DNA from: JBKHBQ01 sp046542305
GTDB taxonomy: Bacteria; Bacteroidota; Bacteroidia; Bacteroidales; 4484-276
Assembly: GCA_046542305.1 (NCBI GenBank)
Contig: JBKHBQ010000105.1
Span: forward strand, 1 to 12,198
DNA: 12,198 nucleotides
Direction of reading: 5' to 3'
Position 1 is the stretch's first letter. Every line of letters begins with the position of its first letter. The notes under the pieces are model-generated. The model did not search any database and was not told the origin of the DNA. It saw only the letters and a program-made list of their open reading frames with translations. The translations under genes and the position numbers were made by a program. Of the stretch, positions 1-6,430 are shown piece after piece.

Positions 1-27
1 AATAGCTTAATAAACTTGTAAAACTAC

Positions 28-852
28 ATGTGGCATTTTGTGTATAAACCTATTGGTGAGGTCGCCAAAGTCATTCACGCTATCTTACTGGTAAAGATTA
101 CGAAAGAAGAAATGCAGGTGGAAAAGATCCTGCCCAATATGAGCAATGCACTGATCATTCAATACGGTGATCCGACATATTACAGCTTCGACGGCATCAT
201 TTTTCACCAGTTCCCCAGATATTATTTTGCCCTGGCCGCGGCTTCTAAAAAGAGCATTTTTATGAAAAACAGCGGCAACAGCCAGTCGATGATGGTGATT
301 TTTAAACCGGGCATATTTTATTCAACCTTTGGTTTTCCGATCAGCGAATGCAATCAGAATCTTTTTCCTGAGCCGGAGGTGATACTGGGCATTGACGGTT
401 TGCAGTTTTGCAGAAGGATAACCGACCCTGATCTTGACGATAATACCAGGCTGCAACTTTGCGCGAATTTTTTTTCGCGTTTTGCAAATCTACCGGGAAC
501 CTCCCTGCTCAGTTTACAGGCCGTTCAAAAGATTGTCGAAAAGCGTGGTTTTGTTAGCATACCAGAGGTAACCAACTATTTAAATGCCACCAAACGCACG
601 CTTAATCGCAGGTTTTTGGCAGAGCAGGGTATAAGCCCATACACATATGCCCGGATCGTGAGATGTCATGCCGCCCTCGACATGATACGCAGCCAACGCT
701 TTGGATGGCAGGATGTGGTTCATCATTTTCAGTATTTCGACCAGTCGCATTTTATTCGCGATTTTAAAGAACTTACCGGATTGTCGCCAGGTGAATACAT
801 AAAAAATGATTTCCAGTTGGAGCGCTTTATTCGCGAGTCGGGTAATTTCTGA
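28..852 (+). CDS. AraC-family transcriptional regulator
   Basis: A 274-aa DNA-binding regulator. The C-terminal part (about residues 165-262) has the AraC/XylS double helix-turn-helix: the first HTH lies around 178-198 (VSIPEVTNYLNATKRTLNRR) and the second around 226-248, followed by the family signature F..SHFIRDFKELTGLSPGEY (237-257). The N-terminal ~150 residues resemble the ligand-sensing region common in Bacteroidota AraC proteins (the DUF6597-like kind with an 'xxQYGDP' strand at 45-49); the ligand is unknown. The start is ATG 28: an in-frame TAA at 19-21 rules out a longer protein. It stops 92 nt before the lipoprotein start at 945 on the same strand, so co-transcription is possible, but no regulatory target can be inferred. 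The promoter must lie mostly outside the window. Family call is firm; regulon unknown. Confidence 0.9.
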   Translation: MWHFVYKPIGEVAKVIHAILLVKITKEEMQVEKILPNMSNALIIQYGDPTYYSFDGIIFHQFPRYYFALAAASKKSIFMKNSGNSQSMMVIFKPGIFYSTFGFPISECNQNLFPEPEVILGIDGLQFCRRITDPDLDDNTRLQLCANFFSRFANLPGTSLLSLQAVQKIVEKRGFVSIPEVTNYLNATKRTLNRRFLAEQGISPYTYARIVRCHAALDMIRSQRFGWQDVVHHFQYFDQSHFIRDFKELTGLSPGEYIKNDFQLERFIRESGNF

Positions 853-944
853 TGTTTACCGGGTCGAGCGGCAACATTTGTCCCTTTTTTACAATTTTTT
901 CGTGGGGCAATTGTGGAATTTTGCGGCCGAAAATTTTTAAAAAA

Positions 945-2621
945 ATGGACATGAAAAATCGACAACTACTGGCATTTGTGGCAGCGGCTATCATGCTGTT
1001 TGCTTCATGCACAAAGGACGAAAACGACACACCTTCCGGAAGCATTACCGGAATTATCGACACTCCCACAACCTGGACCTCCGATAAGGAATGGATCGTG
1101 GAAGGGATTGTCGACATAGAATCCGATCTGGTGATCGAACCCGGTACCACGGTGAAATTTATGGAAAACTCCGGACTTAGCGTGGGATACAGCATTGCCG
1201 GCTCGATCTCGGCCGTGGGAACAGCCGATGATCCCATTACCTTTACCGGGCACAACAACGTGCGCTGGGATGCCATTTACCTGTATTCGGCGACCAACAC
1301 CACCAAAACCAATTTCCAGCATTGCAAATTTTCGAAAGCCGGAGGTTATGGTACCCTCATCGTGAACAACTCGAAGCTGAAGCTCGAAAGCAGCATCATC
1401 AGCGATTGCGCTAAAAGCGCTGTTGTAATGGAAGACGGCAGCGAATTCATTGCCTTCAACAACAATCACCTGCTCAATTGCGGCTCGCATCCGCTTGAAT
1501 TGCATGCCAATGTGGTGGGGACGATGGGCACGGCCAACAAAATAGAAGCTCCGGCAAATAAAGGTATTCTGATATATGCAGGTGGTGGTATGAACAAAGG
1601 AAATACCTGGAAAAATATGGGAGTGCCGTATTACCTGGAGGAATATCTTGAGGTGGTGGCCGATCTGGTAATCGGCGACAGTGTGACGATTTGCTTCGGC
1701 CCGGATGCCTCTATGGAATTCGGATACAGCGACTATGCTTCGCTGAAAGCCATCGGCACCGAAACCAGGCCGATCCGCTTTACCTCTTCATCTTCCAATC
1801 CGGCCGCCGGCGACTGGGGTGGATTGATGTTTTACAGCAACAACTCCTCTTCGGCTACCGAACTGGAATGGTGCACCATCGAATATGGCGGAAATGCCAG
1901 AACCTACGCGCTGCTGTTTATGGAGAACACACAGCTTAAAATGAACCACTGTACCCTGCGTCACAGCGAATCAACAGGTGTATACCTTCTTTATGATGGT
2001 GCTTTTGTAAGTTGCGAAAACAACAGCATCAGCCACTGCGGCAACTGGCCCGTTGAAGCAGAGGCAGGTTCCATCACCTCATTCGGGGCCTCCAACACAA
2101 TCACGGCAGATCAGGGTTCAGGAATCCGGGTTTTTTACGGAAGTGTTAAAGGTGCCAGCAACTGGAATGCTTTTGAAGCGCCCTACCTGATCGAGGAAGG
2201 ACTGATCGTGGATGAAAATGCCGAACTGATGCTGAATGCGGGGGTAAACCTGCAGTTTGGCCCTTCAGCGTACCTTTCGGTGGGCGACGGCAGCTTTGGT
2301 AAACTCGTGGCTGTGGGAACCACAGAATTGCCGGTGGTGTTTACGTCGGCTGCCGGAACACCCTCACCGGGCGACTGGTCGGGAATATTCTTTGGCGCGC
2401 AGACCCGCTCGGGATCGACACTCGAAAACTGCCTGATTACCTATGGAGGCAATTACTACAGCGGCATGGTGACCGTTCACGAGTGCGGCACCAATGTAAG
2501 CATCATGAACAACTACATTGCGTATTCAAGTCTTTGCGGCATTTCTACCTGGGAGGCCAATCCGCACATCACGCAAAACGAATTCGTAAGTAACGAAGGC
2601 GGGGATATTTGCATCGAGTAA
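945..2621 (+). CDS. Surface lipoprotein with right-handed parallel beta-helix repeats
   Basis: 558 aa, exported and probably surface-anchored. The N-terminus has a basic start, a hydrophobic run and a lipobox LFASC (Cys22 lipidated). The residues after Cys22 are T-K-D-E-N-D, matching the K-(D/E)2 export signal known for Bacteroidota surface lipoproteins. The rest is about 2.8 copies of a ~185-residue unit (about 43-228, 229-412, 413-558). Each unit has an opening PY/EW strand pair, 'L.I..G..L.F' (63-72, 241-252, 427-438), 'AVGT...PI.FT' (90-101, 269-280, 456-467), 'GDW.G' in copies 2 and 3 (289-293, 476-480), and 'I.YGG' (312-316, 498-502), typical of NosD/pectate-lyase-like helices. No catalytic residues are recognisable, so a binding or structural role is as likely as polysaccharide cleavage. 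I chose ATG 945 (ATG 951 is also possible) because it places the signal peptide at the N-terminus; an upstream ATG at 852 overlaps the AraC stop and adds 31 residues before the signal. Confidence 0.82.
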   Translation: MDMKNRQLLAFVAAAIMLFASCTKDENDTPSGSITGIIDTPTTWTSDKEWIVEGIVDIESDLVIEPGTTVKFMENSGLSVGYSIAGSISAVGTADDPITFTGHNNVRWDAIYLYSATNTTKTNFQHCKFSKAGGYGTLIVNNSKLKLESSIISDCAKSAVVMEDGSEFIAFNNNHLLNCGSHPLELHANVVGTMGTANKIEAPANKGILIYAGGGMNKGNTWKNMGVPYYLEEYLEVVADLVIGDSVTICFGPDASMEFGYSDYASLKAIGTETRPIRFTSSSSNPAAGDWGGLMFYSNNSSSATELEWCTIEYGGNARTYALLFMENTQLKMNHCTLRHSESTGVYLLYDGAFVSCENNSISHCGNWPVEAEAGSITSFGASNTITADQGSGIRVFYGSVKGASNWNAFEAPYLIEEGLIVDENAELMLNAGVNLQFGPSAYLSVGDGSFGKLVAVGTTELPVVFTSAAGTPSPGDWSGIFFGAQTRSGSTLENCLITYGGNYYSGMVTVHECGTNVSIMNNYIAYSSLCGISTWEANPHITQNEFVSNEGGDICIE

Positions 2622-2622
2622 T

Positions 2623-2644
2623 CATAATAAAACACTATAAGTGT
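2623..2644 (-). terminator. Weak minus-strand terminator candidate after the kinase gene
   Basis: On the minus strand a 5-bp hairpin ACACT/AGTGT (2632-2636 with 2640-2644, 3-nt loop) is followed by TTTTATTATG. It sits about 90 nt beyond the kinase stop and just past the stronger plus-strand terminator, giving the convergent gap one hairpin per direction. The stem is short, so this is tentative. Confidence 0.3.
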
Positions 2645-2649
2645 CCCCC

Positions 2650-2689
2650 GGCCCGGCTAAGCAGTTCCCCGCTTTTCCGGGCCATTTTT
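2650..2689 (+). terminator. Rho-independent terminator after the beta-helix lipoprotein gene
   Basis: GGCCCGG (2650-2656) pairs perfectly with CCGGGCC (2677-2683). Inside the loop AAGC/GCTT (2659-2662 and 2671-2674) can add four more pairs. The stem is followed by ATTTTTG. It lies 28 nt after the lipoprotein stop and in the gap between two convergent genes. There is no T-run on the minus-strand side of this stem, so it is read as a plus-strand terminator. Confidence 0.8.
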
Positions 2690-2732
2690 GTTTATAGCAT
2701 AAAAAAGGTGAATGGTGTTGCAATCAGGCGCA

Positions 2733-3347
2733 TTAAAACAGCCCGTGCAACTCGGCGTTGATGCGGTCGATCACGAATCCCAGATCTTCGGGCTTATCGG
2801 TGAAATCGAGTTTATCCACACTGATGATAAGCTTTTTGCCCTCATCGTAGCCGGCAATCCAGTTTTCGTAGCGTTCGTTCAGGCTCTTCAGGTAGTCGAG
2901 CCGGATGGATTCTTCGTATTCGCGGCCTCGTTTCTGGATTTGATTTACCAGCGTCGGAACGCTTGCCCTGAGGTATATCAGCAGGTCGGGCGCCTGGATG
3001 AAGCTTACCATCAGTTCGAACAGCGAGCGGTAGTTTTCGAAATCGCGGGTGGTCATCAGGTTCATCTCGTGAAGGTTGGGCGCAAAAATATGGGCGTCTT
3101 CATAGATGGTCCGGTCCTGGATCACCTTTTTCCCGCTTTCCCTGATTTTGACGATCTGCCGGAAACGGCTGTTCAGGAAATAAATCTGCAGATTGAACGA
3201 CCAGCGGCGCATATCTTCGTAAAAACTGTGAAGATATGGGTTGTCGTCCACCGATTCGAAATGAGGCTCCCAATTGAAATGTTTTGCCAGGAGCGAGGTG
3301 AGTGTAGTTTTTCCCGAGCCGATATTACCGGCGACTGCTATATGCAT
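2733..3347 (-). CDS. Deoxynucleoside kinase (deoxyadenosine/deoxyguanosine kinase family)
   Basis: A 204-aa cytoplasmic salvage enzyme that phosphorylates a deoxynucleoside using ATP or a similar donor. The P-loop GNIGSGKTT is at residues 7-15. The substrate-side ESVDDNPYL (31-39, with E31 as the expected base) is followed by the DRS-like motif QDRTIYED (77-84; here DRT, as in many bacterial members). The lid arginine region KRGREYE is at 139-145. Length and motif spacing match bacterial dAK/dGK proteins of about 200-215 aa. Which deoxynucleoside is preferred cannot be read from sequence. ATG 3347 puts the first beta strand MHIAVAGNIG at the N-terminus, as usual for the family. It lies 144 nt downstream of the GH3 gene on the same strand. 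A TATCTTTA element (minus strand of 3390-3397) suggests it may have its own promoter. Confidence 0.92.
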   Translation of the reverse strand: MHIAVAGNIGSGKTTLTSLLAKHFNWEPHFESVDDNPYLHSFYEDMRRWSFNLQIYFLNSRFRQIVKIRESGKKVIQDRTIYEDAHIFAPNLHEMNLMTTRDFENYRSLFELMVSFIQAPDLLIYLRASVPTLVNQIQKRGREYEESIRLDYLKSLNERYENWIAGYDEGKKLIISVDKLDFTDKPEDLGFVIDRINAELHGLF

Positions 3348-3389
3348 GTTGTGTAAATTTTGATTAGCTTATCATTTTCAACTGACGGA

Positions 3390-3401
3390 TAAAGATAAAA
3401 A
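3390..3401 (-). promoter_or_regulatory. Possible -7 promoter element for the kinase gene
   Basis: The minus strand reads TTTTTATCTTTA, close to the Bacteroidota -7 box (TAnnTTTG, here ending in A), 43 nt before the kinase ATG. No TTG at the usual 17-23 nt spacing was found upstream, so only the -7 half supports it. The same TTTAyCTTTA core occurs upstream of three other starts in this window. Confidence 0.3.
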
Positions 3402-3430
3402 GAAATTGAAATGCTGTACATGCCGGGGCG

Positions 3431-3459
3431 CAAAATGCTGCCATAAGTTTTTAACAGCA
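3431..3459 (-). terminator. Weak terminator candidate after the GH3 gene
   Basis: On the minus strand TGCTG (3455-3459) pairs with CAGCA (3436-3440) across a 14-nt loop and is followed directly by TTTTG. It lies 33 nt past the GH3 stop, before the kinase gene. The stem is only 5 bp with a large loop, so read-through into the kinase gene is quite possible. Confidence 0.3.
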
Positions 3460-3491
3460 GGTGCTTAGCGTCGGATTTTCAGCACATAAGT

Positions 3492-5006
3492 TTATTTCAG
3501 CAATTCCAGGATTTGGTCTACGTATTTGCGGTCGTTCGACAGGCGGGGCACCTTGTTCTGTCCGCCGAGTTTGTCGCGTTTCTTCAGCCAGTTATAAAAT
3601 GTTCTGTTTGGCACGGCCCTGATCACGGGCTTGCGGAGCACCATGTCCTTGTAGCGTTTGGCTTCGTAATCCGAATTAAGCGATTTCAGGGCGGCATCAA
3701 GGGCATCGGTAAAGGCATCGGTGTCGTCGGGTTCTTTTTCAAATTCGATGATCCATTCGTGGGCGGCATTTTCGTTGTTGTTGAAATACACCGGTGCAGC
3801 GGTATATTCCGACACGATGGCGCCGGTTTTTTCGCAGGCTTTTTCCAGCGCTTTTTCTGCATTATCAATGATCAGCTCCTCACCAAAGGCATTGATAAAG
3901 TTTTTGGTTCTTCCCGTGATGCGGATGCGGTAGGGATTTGTAGAGGTGAAGGTCACGGTGTCGCCGATCATATACCTCCACAGGCCGCCGTTGGTTGAAA
4001 TCACCACGGCATAATTATTTCCGGCTTCCACCTGGTCGAGCCCGATCACCTTCGGGTTTTCATTGTCGAGTTCTTCAAACGGAATAAATTCGTAGAAAAT
4101 CCCGTAGTCGAGCATCAGCAGCATATCGTTGTGATCTGTCCGGTCCTGAATGCCGAAGAACCCTTCGGAGGCATTGTAGGTTTCCATGTAGGTCATCTGC
4201 TTCGAATCGATCAGTTGGCGGTACTGCTGGCGGTAAGGATTAAAATTTACGCCGCCGTGGAAAAACACTTCCAGGTTTGGCCATACCTCCGAGAGGTTCT
4301 TTTTCCCGGTGACCTCAAGGATTCGTTTGATGAGCACCAGTGTCCATGAAGGTACACCGGAGATGCTTGTCACATCATGATCCTTGGTTACATGGGCCAT
4401 TTTTTCGATCTTGCTTTCCCATTCGTCCATCAGGGCAATGCTGGTGTTGGGCGTGCTTTTGAACTGTGCCCAGAAAGGCATGTTCTGGATGAGGATGGCG
4501 GAGAGGTCGCCGGTGTAATAGCTTTCGTTGTTGATTTCGCTGATGCTGCTGCTGCCGCCCATGATCAATCCCTTACCTTCGAAAATGCGCGTGTCGGGAT
4601 GGTTATTGAAATATATCGACAGCAGATCGCGCGTAGCCTTGTAATGACACTCCTCCAGCGCTTCGCTGCTTACGGGAATGAATTTGCTTTTGTCGCTGGT
4701 GGTCCCCGATGATTTGGCAAACCATTTTATTTCGGTGTTCCAGAGCAGGTTTTGTTCGCCTTTGCGCAAGCGTTCGATGTAGGGCTTCAGGCTGTTGTAA
4801 TCGTTGAGCGGTACGCGCTGGCTGAAGGTGCGGGCGTCGTTGATGGTGGCATAGCCGTACTTCTTGCCCCATTCGGTATCGCGGGCCGACGAAAGCAGCT
4901 TTTTCAGCCACTCAAGCTGCACATCGTGAGGGTATTTAATGAACAGTTCGATCTGGTGGATCCGTTTTTTGATCAACCACGACATAAACGAATTAAACAA
5001 AGGCAT
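3492..5006 (-). CDS. GH3-family acyl-adenylating protein (auxin-responsive GH3-like)
   Basis: 504 aa. GH3 proteins belong to the ANL adenylating superfamily; plant members conjugate jasmonate or auxin to amino acids, while the substrate of bacterial members is not established. Visible motifs: the ATP-binding loop SSGTTSDKSKFIPVS (99-113), YNASEGFFGIQ (277-287, adenine and acyl-substrate motif), GGLWRYMIGDTVTF (340-353) carrying the ribose-binding Asp, and ITGRTKNFINAFGEE (363-377) at the hinge to the C-terminal lid. Length fits bacterial GH3 proteins of about 500 aa. I chose ATG 5006, giving MPLFNSFMSWLIKKRIHQIE, which matches how Bacteroidota homologues begin. The reading frame extends to a TTG at 5048, but that codon lies inside a good -7 box (5046-5053), so the longer start is rejected. 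It is divergent from ispE and followed by the kinase. The family call is firm; the reaction is unknown. Confidence 0.9.
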   Translation of the reverse strand: MPLFNSFMSWLIKKRIHQIELFIKYPHDVQLEWLKKLLSSARDTEWGKKYGYATINDARTFSQRVPLNDYNSLKPYIERLRKGEQNLLWNTEIKWFAKSSGTTSDKSKFIPVSSEALEECHYKATRDLLSIYFNNHPDTRIFEGKGLIMGGSSSISEINNESYYTGDLSAILIQNMPFWAQFKSTPNTSIALMDEWESKIEKMAHVTKDHDVTSISGVPSWTLVLIKRILEVTGKKNLSEVWPNLEVFFHGGVNFNPYRQQYRQLIDSKQMTYMETYNASEGFFGIQDRTDHNDMLLMLDYGIFYEFIPFEELDNENPKVIGLDQVEAGNNYAVVISTNGGLWRYMIGDTVTFTSTNPYRIRITGRTKNFINAFGEELIIDNAEKALEKACEKTGAIVSEYTAAPVYFNNNENAAHEWIIEFEKEPDDTDAFTDALDAALKSLNSDYEAKRYKDMVLRKPVIRAVPNRTFYNWLKKRDKLGGQNKVPRLSNDRKYVDQILELLK

Positions 5007-5045
5007 CGGCGGTTTTTTTGTTGATGGATGAAACCATTTAAAAGA

Positions 5046-5078
5046 CAAAATTACAATGGATTTTGTTCACGGGCGCAA
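5046..5078 (-). promoter_or_regulatory. Promoter of the GH3 gene
   Basis: The minus strand has a perfect TAnnTTTG -7 box, TAATTTTG (complement of 5046-5053), with TTG (complement of 5076-5078) 22 nt upstream. This is within the 17-23 nt spacing known for Bacteroidota primary-sigma promoters. The predicted start site is near 5039, leaving a leader of roughly 30 nt before ATG 5006. Confidence 0.6.
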
Positions 5079-5090
5079 GTATTAATTTTG
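5063..5090 (+). promoter_or_regulatory. Promoter of ispE
   Basis: TTG (5063-5065) is followed, 17 nt later, by a perfect TAnnTTTG box, TAATTTTG (5083-5090). Transcription would begin near 5095-5098, giving a leader of about 25 nt. A second TTTATCTTTAC element at 5093-5103 could act as an alternative -7 box but lacks a well-placed TTG. The elements interleave with those of the divergent GH3 promoter. Confidence 0.55.
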
Positions 5091-5120
5091 GCTTTATCTT
5101 TACGCTCAAATTCAAGGCTT

Positions 5121-5942
5121 ATGGTGGTTTTTCCCAATGCAAAAATCAACCTGGGGTTGTTGGTGACCGAAAAACGGCCCGATGGTTTTCACAATATTCA
5201 AACGGTATTTTATCCCGTTCCCCTGCGCGAGGCGCTCGAACTATTGCCTTCTTCCGGTGGAGAAATCAAATTTATGGTTTCCGGCAAGGAAGTTCCCGGA
5301 GGCACCCAAAACAACATCATCCTGAAAGCCTGGCAGATGCTGAAAGATGATTTCGGTTTACCCGGAGCCACCATACATTTACATAAAACCATCCCGATTG
5401 GAGCGGGGCTCGGTGGCGGATCGTCCGATGCCGCTTTTATGCTGAAGCTCGCCCGGCAGGTGTTTGATCTGGATGTATCAGATGAGGAGCTGATGGATTA
5501 CGCACGGCGCCTGGGCAGCGATTGTGCTTTTTTTATCCTTAACAAACCTGTGGCCGCTTTTGGGCGGGGAGATGAATTCAGTAAAATTCAGCTTGATTTG
5601 TCAGCATACCACCTGGTGATCGTAAAGCCTGAAATCCACATCGGCACGGCGGAAGCCTATGCGTGGGTAAAACCCTCGGCGCCGAAGCACGACATCATGG
5701 AAATCATCCGACAACCCGTTTCCGAATGGAAAAAACATCTGACAAATGATTTTGAACCGCCCGTTTTTGAAAAGTACCCATTGATTGGTGAAATCAAATC
5801 CCGGCTGTACCGGCACGGCGCCCTCTATGCCTCCATGAGCGGCAGCGGATCGGCGGTGTACGGGATTTTTCCTGAAAACCCCGGTTTGGAAGATGCGTTT
5901 GAGGGGCATTTTTATTGGGAAGGGAAATTATCTATGGAATGA
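5121..5942 (+). CDS. ispE: 4-diphosphocytidyl-2-C-methyl-D-erythritol kinase
   Basis: 273-aa GHMP-family kinase that phosphorylates the 2-hydroxyl of CDP-methylerythritol using ATP, the fourth step of the MEP pathway to IPP and DMAPP; cytoplasmic. The N-terminal PNAKINLGL (5-13) carries the catalytic Lys8, followed by KRPDGFHNIQTVFYP (18-32), a signature of IspE. The glycine-rich ATP loop IPIGAGLGGGSSDAAFML is at 91-108. LGSDCAFF (131-138) supplies the catalytic Asp134, and the third GHMP motif SMSGSGSAVYG is at 238-248. I chose ATG 5121 because homologues start directly with the PNAKIN strand; an upstream in-frame ATG at 5028 would add 31 unconserved residues that overlap both divergent promoters. 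It is a monocistronic gene between the GH3 gene and the degenerate region. Confidence 0.95.
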   Translation: MVVFPNAKINLGLLVTEKRPDGFHNIQTVFYPVPLREALELLPSSGGEIKFMVSGKEVPGGTQNNIILKAWQMLKDDFGLPGATIHLHKTIPIGAGLGGGSSDAAFMLKLARQVFDLDVSDEELMDYARRLGSDCAFFILNKPVAAFGRGDEFSKIQLDLSAYHLVIVKPEIHIGTAEAYAWVKPSAPKHDIMEIIRQPVSEWKKHLTNDFEPPVFEKYPLIGEIKSRLYRHGALYASMSGSGSAVYGIFPENPGLEDAFEGHFYWEGKLSME

Positions 5943-5951
5943 CCTAATTTC

Positions 5952-5970
5952 CTGTAAAAGGTAAAAACAC
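5952..5970 (-). repeat. Third, diverged copy of the promoter-like block
   Basis: CTGTAAAAGGTAAAAACAC on the plus strand resembles the blocks at 6232-6250 and 8151-8169 apart from one inserted A and end differences. Its orientation would drive the minus strand, but no minus-strand gene follows; it points into the 3' end of ispE. Confidence 0.35.
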
Positions 5971-6015
5971 ATTGATGCCATGAGAACATAATTCTGTCTA
6001 TTTAATGTAAATCTT
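5970..6015 (-). repeat. 3'-end repeat, copy B (end of the 75-aa ORF and downstream)
   Basis: The last codons (TAC AT. AAA stop) and the following ~28 nt match the end of the SprA-module gene (copy A, 6385-6430) without gaps: I count 30 identities in 42 positions, ending in an identical GGCATCAATG exactly 18 nt past both stop codons. Conservation outside the coding part indicates duplication rather than convergence of the sorting domains. Confidence 0.55.
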
Positions 6016-6225
6016 ACTCACTTTATAATAGTCAAATGGTTCCAAATGAGAGGTTTCTATTTTCATAAAGTATAACCCTGGCTTCAGGTCAGAAACATCA
6101 ACCCTGAAGCCAGTATTATCATCTGAAGTAATTGTTGGTGATAAATGTTTTCCAAAACCTACCAATAGGAGCAACAATAATAAACTCGAATTTCTAATCT
6201 GACGATTTACAGGTAACATAGTCAT
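5998..6225 (-). CDS. Short ORF ending in a T9SS sorting-domain tail; probable gene remnant
   Basis: 75 aa. The C-terminal half, VDVSDLKPGLYFMKIET (42-58) to KVSKIYIK, is the second half of a T9SS type-A sorting domain, in which 'vDvS.LkpG.Y.i.i' is the hallmark. The usual first half with its PNP motif is missing, and there is no cargo domain. Instead the first ~30 residues are NRQIRNSSLLLLLLLVGFGKHL, which looks partly like a signal peptide and partly like the middle of a sorting domain. Upstream and downstream DNA match the flanks of the SprA-module gene (6413-8137), so this looks like a related gene that lost its middle. An in-frame TAA just upstream of ATG 6225 blocks extension. Alternatives are an expressed orphan tail or a pseudogene; I favour the latter. 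Confidence 0.5.
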   Translation of the reverse strand: MTMLPVNRQIRNSSLLLLLLLVGFGKHLSPTITSDDNTGFRVDVSDLKPGLYFMKIETSHLEPFDYYKVSKIYIK

Positions 6226-6250
6226 ATTTTACTGTAAAGATAAAAAAAGT
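6225..6250 (-). promoter_or_regulatory. Promoter-like block upstream of the 75-aa ORF
   Basis: Matches 8144-8169 upstream of the SprA-module gene at 24 of 26 positions; the core 6232-6250 is CTGTAAAGATAAAAAAAGT on the plus strand. Read on the minus strand it gives TTTTTTTATCTTTACAG, containing a -7-like TATCTTTA. The T-run could equally be the tail of the hairpin at 6250-6263. Confidence 0.4.
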
Positions 6251-6289
6251 TCAGCTCTCTGAAGCCTTCAATTCCATATTGAAGTTTTT
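6242..6289. terminator. Back-to-back hairpins, possible bidirectional terminator
   Basis: Minus strand: TTCAG/CTGAA (6250-6254 with 6259-6263, 4-nt loop) followed by C then seven T. Plus strand: CTTCAAT/ATTGAAG (6266-6272 with 6278-6284, 5-nt loop) followed by five T. The first could end transcription from the SprA-module gene and the second from ispE, although each is more than 140 nt from the gene it would serve. Stems are AT-rich and short. Confidence 0.35.
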
Positions 6290-6384
6290 GACAAGCCTAT
6301 TGCTTCATTTTTTGTGATGGTATCTGGCAAGGATGATGATGCCAATAAAAAGTGATTTCATAAATTAGTGTATAATTTAGAATT

Positions 6385-6430
6385 CATTGATGCCGTAATA
6401 AAACAATGTGTGTTATTTGATGTAAACTTT
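6385..6430 (-). repeat. 3'-end repeat, copy A (end of the SprA-module gene and downstream)
   Basis: Partner of the block at 5970-6015. Both contain GGCATCAATG on the minus strand exactly 18 nt after the stop codon, and the aligned stretch has no gaps. Confidence 0.55.

Larger units (their letters stand above)
5943..6412. other. Degenerate 470-bp region between ispE and the SprA-module gene
   Basis: An AT-rich stretch without a normal gene. It contains a 75-aa minus-strand ORF (5998-6225) and duplicated 3'-end and promoter-like blocks (separate entries). At 6305-6361 (minus) an 18-codon frame reads MKSLFIGIIILARYHHKK, a signal-peptide-like start that stops at once and may be another gene fragment. 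Two hairpins lie at 6250-6284. The pattern suggests remains of one or more T9SS-substrate genes resembling the intact one to the right. This is inference from short blocks of similarity. Confidence 0.5.

Noticed and set aside
2712..3356. Long open frame (214 codons) on the plus strand
   Set aside because: It is antisense to the kinase gene, whose P-loop and DRT motifs are clear. The plus-strand translation has no recognisable motifs and arises from codon bias.
5007..5048. N-terminal extension of the GH3 protein to the TTG at 5048
   Set aside because: The TTG is part of a perfect -7 promoter box, and homologues begin at the MPLFNSF-type start encoded at 5006.
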